Source: Owenia fusiformis
Lineage: Eukaryota; Annelida; Polychaeta; Sabellida; Oweniidae
Assembly (NCBI GenBank): GCA_903813345.2
Contig: CAIIXF020000008.1
Location: 24,538,822-24,602,821, forward strand
Length of the DNA stretch: 64,000 nucleotides
Reading direction: 5' to 3'
A program made the position numbers and the translations under genes. The notes below the pieces were generated by a model, which was given only the letters and a program-made list of their open reading frames with translations, made no database searches and was not told the origin of the DNA. Positions within the stretch are counted from its first letter, which is position 1. Each line of letters starts with the position of its first letter. Below, piece by piece: positions 34,901 to 43,900 of the stretch.

Positions 34901-37900
34901 TAGCGGTACCGCAGGGAGTTGCGGAATTCCGCAAGCTTGCGGAGCTTTCATGAATCGGGCCTCAGGTGTATAAAACCTGTTTAGTTACTTTTTGAATTTT
35001 ACTTTAACTTTTAAATAGTAATAACATTCTTATTTATTCAATTTAGAAACTTCTCCATATACTAGAATGGCATTAATTTCTGTGACATCCCCGTTAACAG
35101 TTCTATTGTTCAACTGTCTTCTTATTTGGAACATAGAGAACATTTTGCAGACAAAGTCACATACAATAATTACAGTATAAGAGAGTGCTGCTCTTATTCA
35201 TTTTTTTTAATAGGCAATATACAATGTGGACTGTTATTCACATTCACATATTACAGTATATAAATGGCCATTATCAATGGGTTAAGTAACTATTATCTAA
35301 CATTATATAAAGTATGTTTTAGTGTTAATCTCATACTATTTTTTTAGAAAACAATACAAACCTTCCTGCTAAATCTACTAGATGTATTTTGCTAACTATT
35401 TCACTTGGCAGATCTGTGTCAATTTTAGCCTGGAAAAGATTTTTTTCAGAATTGCTTACATGTAGGTAATAAAGTTGTATATGTGCACTCAAACATAAAT
35501 ATATGGCAATGTCAAAATCAGATTTGAATTTGGTAAAAGTTTACAATCAAAGTGAAATATACCAATGATCAGAATATTTGTTGTTATCTGCAACACATAT
35601 AATAATAATAGTAGTTGATTTAAATTCTGGAAGATATGCTTCTAATTGTATATACCTGAGTAAAGTTTATGGTAAATATGGCATGGCTTCTACTGCTATG
35701 GTCATGTATGTGTGTGGCTGCAGTGGCACGGTTATAATTGCCCTGGCTAATCAGATCTTGTATAGTTTCATTCTGCTTCACCAGGTGGTGTGACAGGTCT
35801 GCAATATATACAGTAGGTGTTGAATTATAAATAATGAGTAGAGAGAAATTTCTGTTTGTACCAGTATATGAAGAGAGATTGTTACATTAAGTGACATGGA
35901 ACTACATTCATCCTTAACAATGAGGTTAACACCCTCTGTGTATGATTGATCCTTATTACTCAACGTGCTTACATTACTAAGGATTATAACTGATTTTTTC
36001 AGTAAAACTGTGACCTTATTATACTAAAATTGAGATTATGTTTCACAGCAAGTTCCGAGAGCGATTCTGTATGGCGCATTCTCATGGGAAATGAATGTAT
36101 TTTTTACAGACAACAAACACGTATCTGTGGATAAAAGAGTTATAAAGCCTTAGCGACCCAACCGCCCTAGTTTACATTCGCTAAAACATGAGAAAAATAG
36201 GAAAATTGTCATAACTTTTTTAATACTCTTATTATTATTGAAGCCAATTTCACTGGTCGGCAATGGGTATTTTAGTCTTACGCGAACTGACCAGGGTAAG
36301 TGGCGATGATAATGTCTCCAAATAAAAGATAATTTGAGGTGAAGACATTTGAATCAAGGCCACATATTAATAAGGAATGGCTTGGGTCGGTAAGACTTTA
36401 TAACTCTTTTATCCACAGATACATATTTGTTGTCGATGAAAAATACATTCATTTCCCAAGAGAATGCACAATACAGAATTGCTCTCCGAACTTGTGAAAC
36501 AAATTTTACTGAATATAGGGGCTTTCTGGCCTTATCTAAATGGATTAGAGTCTTAGGGAACAATTTTGGGTAGATGTAGTCATTCCTGGATGGCAAAACA
36601 TCTCAGGGCCACAAAGGTATTTGAATGATCTTCATTGGACATTGTGGTGCAGAGATATCATATTTTTACTGAGTGACTCCAAAACAAAATTAATAAAAAA
36701 AGGTTATAAACCACCTTAACCTTTCATGACTTTACCAATATAGTGCTCACTTGAAGCCTTACATTGAACATAATAGGATTACCTTGAACATACGGGCCAT
36801 CCTGAGGATGCTCCCTCACTTTGAGAGTATATTTCTGAGAAGTTTTGGCAGCACCAGTTGGAAGGAGATCTCTAACACGTTCATTATAAAGCTCTAAGTA
36901 ACTGAAAATAAAAGAAAATGGTTGAAACACATAATGTAAATGCCATAGATTTTGTACAAATCAGACAAGACAATATATTGGTGCTATACATACTGTACAA
37001 ACCTTAAAGTACATACATCTTGATTTTGATATGGGCCACATTTTGATATTGGGCACATTTTGATAAAACATATATACATCTAAAGGCTATTCATATCCAT
37101 ATAGAAAGATAATGCATCATTCACCCTTTGTGTCGGTACTTCTGCAAAGATAATTTGGGGAATGTCATTTAAACATAGTTTTGAAAAAATATTTTGATTT
37201 TAAATATGTATCCTTTAGCAATATGTAAAACATCAACATGAAATTTTCAATAATTCATTTAATATTGTTGATCTACCTAAATCAATGACAGTATAATCCA
37301 GTCACTTTTTAACCAAACTGAACCCCCTCCCGAATTCATATATTATTAGAATGCCACAGATTCCATTGAAAGTAAAAGTCTCAGAGTTATTAATTAATTA
37401 ATTTAATAAATGACAACATGGACTTGATATTGGGACTGGAGTGTTTTGAGATTAAACAAACAGGATTTTCCCCTTAACAATTGCTGATACATTTGGCCAG
37501 TGGTTATGATGAACTGGATCAATTCTTAACATTTTATGGTCCTTAATTTGCTAATAGATCTATTGAACCAATTTTTTAATTAAAAGTCTCTTGGAGTTCT
37601 TGACTGTTTCACCTCTTTGAAATGAGAATTGCACAAAGGTCATGGGTTAAGTCCCATTTGGATGGCTGTCCTTTACAAACTATAAACAAGTTCTATATCT
37701 TAATATCAGCTCATTAAAAATGTGCATGAATATGTAGTCCACCCGTGTAGCTCAGCAATAGCATGTGTACCAAATATGCAATAGGTCCCAGATTCGATCC
37801 CCCTGTTCTGGCAATACTTAATTTGCTTGTCCACAACTCGTACAAAAGGCCATGGTGTGTACTAGTATGTCTATGTATTAGTGCACATAAAAGAACACAG

Positions 37901-40900
37901 TGCTCCTTCAAAGAGGGGTTTCTGGGTCTGTCTTCCAGGATTAATTACATAAATACGACTGTACATATGGGATAAACCCAAGAGGTATTGCTCACCTTCA
38001 TTGGTGGTAAACAAAATACAATACAATACAATGTGGGAAGTGTTATTTTACACATGAGTAAGATCCATAATCCTGTGACATTTATTATAACATATAGCAG
38101 AATATAATACCTTTTTCAAAATGTTATGCCAAAAATTTCTTTCTAAGATACATGAGACAAGGTACATGTACCAATAAATTCTACCAAGCTACACACCAAA
38201 TAATTGTTTGAAACTTTATTTTTGTAAAATAATATGTTACAAAAACATAAGGGTGACTGCCATGAATACAAGTAACATTGTTAGCACAAATGAAATCTTA
38301 ATTTTTTATTATGTAAACATATTATAAAATAAAAACTGAAAATCTAATGGGGATTTGAGAGTAATATTTACCCTGTCTATTATTGCCTCAACATTTCAAC
38401 CTATAATTCCTTTAAAATCTTGACCCCGAAATGACTTCAGCAAATATCATGTATAAAAGATCCCAAATCCTTTTTTGAGATGCTATTGACAAAGGTGGGT
38501 AATTTGATCCCATCAGCCCTGATCATTGACCCAGTATTTTTTGATGACGTTGACTCTAAAAATATTGTCAAGAATTCTTCATTCAGAATTTTGACATCTG
38601 TTATTTGCCTGTTGAACTTGTCCAAAAGCCATTAAAATCTTTAATCTGAAGTTTTTAAGCAAATACAATATTACAGAAATAAATTTTGTAATAATCATAA
38701 AAAGGAAAATGAATCCGTTAATCATGCAATGTCTAATTTAATGGAAGAAATTTGAAAACAAACAATACAATAAAATGTCAATTTTGAGTAACATAACATT
38801 CATGAAGTATTAAGAGACACAATTGTAGTTTTGTATTCCCACTTAGCATTTACAATATGCCTATTGCATTAGGAATATATAAGTCTTCATAAACATTCTA
38901 ATAGCGTAATAACAATAAACTTCAGGTCTGACAAGTTCTTATCTAAAAGAAAGCAAGATGTTAATTATTCCTGATAATCCCACTCACTTTTACACTGCTA
39001 AATATATGATTAATTCTCATAAAAACATTTTAAGGGAATGGTGGTCAACATGCAGTTGAGGGGTGTAGCTTATTTATTCAACAATATTTGCAAAAATGAT
39101 CAGTCCCTGACAGAAAATCTTATGGAGAATTATCTCTGAGTTGAAACTAATTCAATAACTTATTTTACATTCAATAATGACTATGTCATTTTATGAATTG
39201 TTCATGTAAGGTATATAAAGCTTAATATAAATAGGTCTTTAATCATAATCAAAACCCCTATAAACATACCTGTCCCTATAGTCAACATATTACCTGCCAA
39301 CATCAAGGTTAAACATTTTGAAAACACACCCTTATAAGAGGCACATTCGGATATTTAGGGATAATTGAAATGGGTCTAAAAACTTGAATTACATGGAATG
39401 TTGTGTCTGATACTGTGATGTCATGTAACCATAGCTACCATAGCTCTACCCAAGTTGCATACATTTTTAGAAGCTTTACAGTTTCAGTTGCAATACTTGA
39501 AAGTATTTAACTGTTACTTTCATATAAACAAATCTTTCGTAGGCCCTAATACAATAAGTTATTTATTATTAATAATCTGATAAAGGTCTTTCATTTCTGA
39601 AGCTAAAAGACACATAAAAATTGAAAAAGACCCCAAAATCATAACAAGGCATTAACATGCAAAATGTCAACAACTGCTATTTGTTACAGATGCCGAACAC
39701 CAACTGCCGTTGACATAAAAGTTGGAGACGATAACAATATATCACCACTTGTGGTGGTGACATAAAAAGTCAAGAGAATAGGTAGTTAGAAGTCTTGTTT
39801 CAAGTCCTTGCCCTTGGTCAGAGGCTTGGTCAATGGGGCCATTCTTTCAAGTGTTTATATTTGCCCCAGGTCCCCTGATTTTTGGATACTATGGCAACCA
39901 TTTTTTGATCAATCAGTCATTGTATGCTCCACATTCTACGTAACTTATACCAAAAAATAATAGTAAACAATAGAAAACAGCAACTCCGAGAAATAGCAAA
40001 TCCCACCAAACAAAACATGTTTTGAAAAATAGCTGCCATCTTGAAAGTTTCTGCTTGAACAGAGATCCTTTGTCCCTAGGTATCAGCATTTAAAGTTGAA
40101 CCAAATGTGTCAACTTGTATTTGAGTCATCAAAGATTACATTCTTTTACGAAAAATGGTGGCCATTTTGAAATTTAGCTGCCATCTTAAAAATTCCTTCT
40201 CAAACAGAGCTCATGTGTCCCTAGGCATCAACATATAAAATTTGAACCAAACCCATCCATTGGTATTTGAGTAAATCAAAGATTATGTTGTTTTTATGAA
40301 ATCTGGTGGCCATTTTGAAATTCAGTGGACATCTTAAAAGTTTCTTCCTGAGCAAAGCTCTTTTTGTCCCTCGGTATCAGCATATAAAATTTGAACAAAA
40401 TCTGTCCATTGCTATTAGAGTTATCAAAGATAAAGTTTTTTTAACGAAAATAGAAGGCCATTTTAAAAATCAGTAGGCATCTTGAAAAGCATCAGCATAT
40501 AAACCATATCTAGTATTTGAGTTATCAAAGAATACATTTTTTAAAAAATGGTGGCCATTTTGAATTGAGCGGTCATCTTGAAAATTCTTTCTCAAGAAGA
40601 GGTCCTACACCCATAAGGCATAAGCCTATAAAATCTGAATCAAATCCATCAACTGGTATTTGAGTTATCATCCGGACAAATGAATGGACGGATGAACGCA
40701 GAAATAGTTCATTTGATGGGATAATTAGAGAGAATATTACAGTCACCCTTTTACTAGAGAACAATTTAACCCTTTCTACAATGAGGCAAAAGGCCCATCA
40801 TCAATGTAAAGAAAAAAATTATTATAGAAAGGGTAACACATCTGGAGTAAGAAGATTAGTAAACTGTGAGTGCCCAAATACCTCCTCAAACATACTTCTA

Positions 40901-43900
40901 TGTTCATAATATTGACATGTAAAACAAAGGATGTAAGAACTGGATTGAACAATCATACCTTTTGAAACTCACCTGGTTGAGGCCTTATATTTTAATCCCT
41001 TTCATAATTGATGATGCCAAAATAGTTCAGGAATTGCAAGAAATATGGCCAAATTCTCCCTTTGTCATTGTGATTTCAAGACTCAATATATTTTCAATAT
41101 CATCTATTATGTTGGAACCCGGAATAGGAACATATTGAGACAACATTTAACATTCATGAAAATGGGGCAAGTAAACTTCTACTACAGTTTCTTTCAGTTC
41201 ACCTGGTAAGGGCAAATGCATCACATACTATTGTCAAACAATGATAAATAAAGCTGTTAACACACTCAGGTATAGTAATTTGCTTGTAAGGACTCATGAA
41301 ATATATGAAATTATACTATGATTTACCATGACCTGACCTGAGTATACAAATAGCAAAAAGATGTAGTTGAATTTATCCTGTGGCTACATGATAACTTGGA
41401 ATTAGGCTGAATCCAAAAGGATACAAACTCTAATTGAATGTAACTTAAAAGTATACCATTTAACATTACTTGTATCTCATCTTGATTCACAAGGTTTCAG
41501 TTGTCCCAACTTCAATTTCTATTGATAGCTCTATTAGTAGTCAAAGATGCAATATCTGACATCAATTCATACCCGACATTTATTACATACCTGACATCTA
41601 TCCTGTAAGAAACACTTTCATCTGTGATGTCATCCATGCGGGAAAACAAACCCTGAAGGAAAGAAAATGATACATTTATTTTTTAAAACACAAAGGTTGA
41701 AGTCAGAGTTAATTTAAATAAATAGTACCATGGGTACTGGGCTCATATGGTGTTGCGCAAAAGTGGATGATGGCTAAAATGGCAGAAAATAAAAAAAAAC
41801 GGATAAAACTTTTTGCCGATTTTTGTAACAAAATTATTTCAACAACTACTCTTTACAGTGGCATGGCTTTTTACAATGCAGGACACATGAAATTATTGGT
41901 AAAGCTAAGAAATGGGCCTAAGGTGAATTTTGTGAGACAGAAATGGTGTCCATTTTGAAAATAAGCAAACTTTTGAACCAGGAGTCATAGGGGAGTTTCC
42001 TGTATTGATGTTGAATAATATCGACAGAGGTTTAAAGGAAAATGGTCCAAAAGTGGATTTCCCGAGACAGATGGACAGATCAATGCTAAATAAAATGGCT
42101 AAAAATAAAAAACGGATATAATTTTTTACCAATTTTCTGTAACAAAATTATTTCATACAACTACTCTTTACAGTGACATGGCTTTTCACAATGTAGGACA
42201 CCTGAAATTGTTTGTAAAGCTAGGAAATTGGCCAAAAGTGAATTTCGGGAGACAAAAATGGCGAACATTTTGAAAATAGACGAGTAGGGAATCTTATAGA
42301 CAGAGATTTTAAAGCAAATGGTCCAAAAGTGTATTTTGCTGGACAAAAATGGAGGCCATTTTGAAAATAGGCGAGCTTTTGAACCAGGAGTCATATGGTC
42401 TATATTGAGTCTATAGAGTCTATATTGATGTTGAACAAAAATAATTTAAAACAGAAATCCTATTGACAGAGGTTTTAAAACGGGCCTATTGTTGACAGAA
42501 AGACAGATGGACGGACAGACAGACATATGTACGGACGGAAGGAGGCGTTCCCTATATCCCTCCATACTTAGTTCGATGGGATAATGAATCCAATCTATTA
42601 ATTTGAAACCACTGTGAAAGTAACAAGAAAGCAAATACTTGAATAGCTCAGGCTGTAAAAGTGTTTATTCCACAATCAATCAAAACACTATCTTGAACCA
42701 GGCTTGGCCATGAATAATATATCTGTTGATGAATTTCTGATTATCAGTGAAATGCATCAGTTATCAGATACATTCATCTGAATAAGTTTTATAACAAAAT
42801 CACTGTGCGGTATCCGGGACTGCATGCATACTATGCATTCTATTTCTGTGAAAAGTGCAACATCTTAACTTATGTGTCGGTAATCAAAAAACCGATGACA
42901 ATTTTTTATTAATCTGCTTACATTTTAAAACCTACGTTCATCTAGACATAACTTTCGTTATCACATGGTAGAATCATATAATCTAATGGATGTATGAAAC
43001 TATAAAACAATGCGAATATGCGCGCAGTTTGTCAGTGTTACAAACTGCGTGCATAGTAGGCACGCAGTTTTGATATCGTGCCATGAAATCAATTATGCAA
43101 TTTAAAGCAGATATTTCAGAGAAGTTCAATAAATGTGGAACAATGAAAAAATCTGCCTGCAAAAACAATACTGTGTAGGTGGGTATTAAATACTATTCTG
43201 TCCATATATGCCTTTATCACAAATATTCCAATAAGTAAAATATCACTTTTGCCATTCTTATATCTTTCCATTTATAACATTTTATTAGTTAATGAAAATA
43301 CAGAATGAATCCTGTGCTGAGGGCTGATGTGAAAAGTCAGTCTACACAAGTAGGGATCAAACCCACGACCCCTCGTTTTTTGAGCGATTGCTCTGCCACA
43401 GAGCTATAGGACCAAATATGAGTAACCCATCTTTCCATTTGTCAATCATTCTATTCATGATGTCACATGGACTTTCCCATGGGCCATTCTCCCTCAGGAG
43501 AAATAGAATCTCTCCCTCTTCCCCACTTCACTATTTACTGTAATGATGTTTTGAAAAATAAAAGAAGTGGGGAAGGGAATTCAGAAAGTTGAAGGCTTAT
43601 GGATGGCTACATTTGTATAGCAACCCATAAGGAAAATCCATTACTATAGGTTATTTAAATATTTTCCACTAGGAGGCATTGTCACAGAATAATGCCTATA
43701 TTGATTGATTTACCTGAGAAAAATGCAATTAATAAACGATAACATTCAATTCAGATTTGTTTCGTTTAGGATGAAGTGACATGCAATGGCAATCTGATAG
43801 TGTGCTTAGAAACTGTTTATTTGATTCTATTATTAACTACTATAATCAAAACGCAATTGCATGAATTCACAAAATATATTTCAATTTATATCATTTGCTT

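Larger units (their letters stand above)
32471..34962 (+). mobile_element. PIF/Harbinger-like TIR element (AGGCCTAATTCATGAAAGCT), 3-bp CAG duplication
   Basis: Left AGGCC-TAATTCATGAAAGCTCC and right inverse AGGCC-CGATTCATGAAAGCTCC, then CGCAAGCTTGCGG; flanked by CAG on both sides (32468-32470, 34963-34965). The subterminal regions are filled with TGTCCGCAA or GGTACCGCA words. It contains a Myb/SANT-like exon and three hairpins. A 3-bp duplication plus a Myb-like gene suggests PIF/Harbinger. The transposase gene itself is not seen, so the copy is probably deleted. In the intron between exons F and G. Confidence 0.65.
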
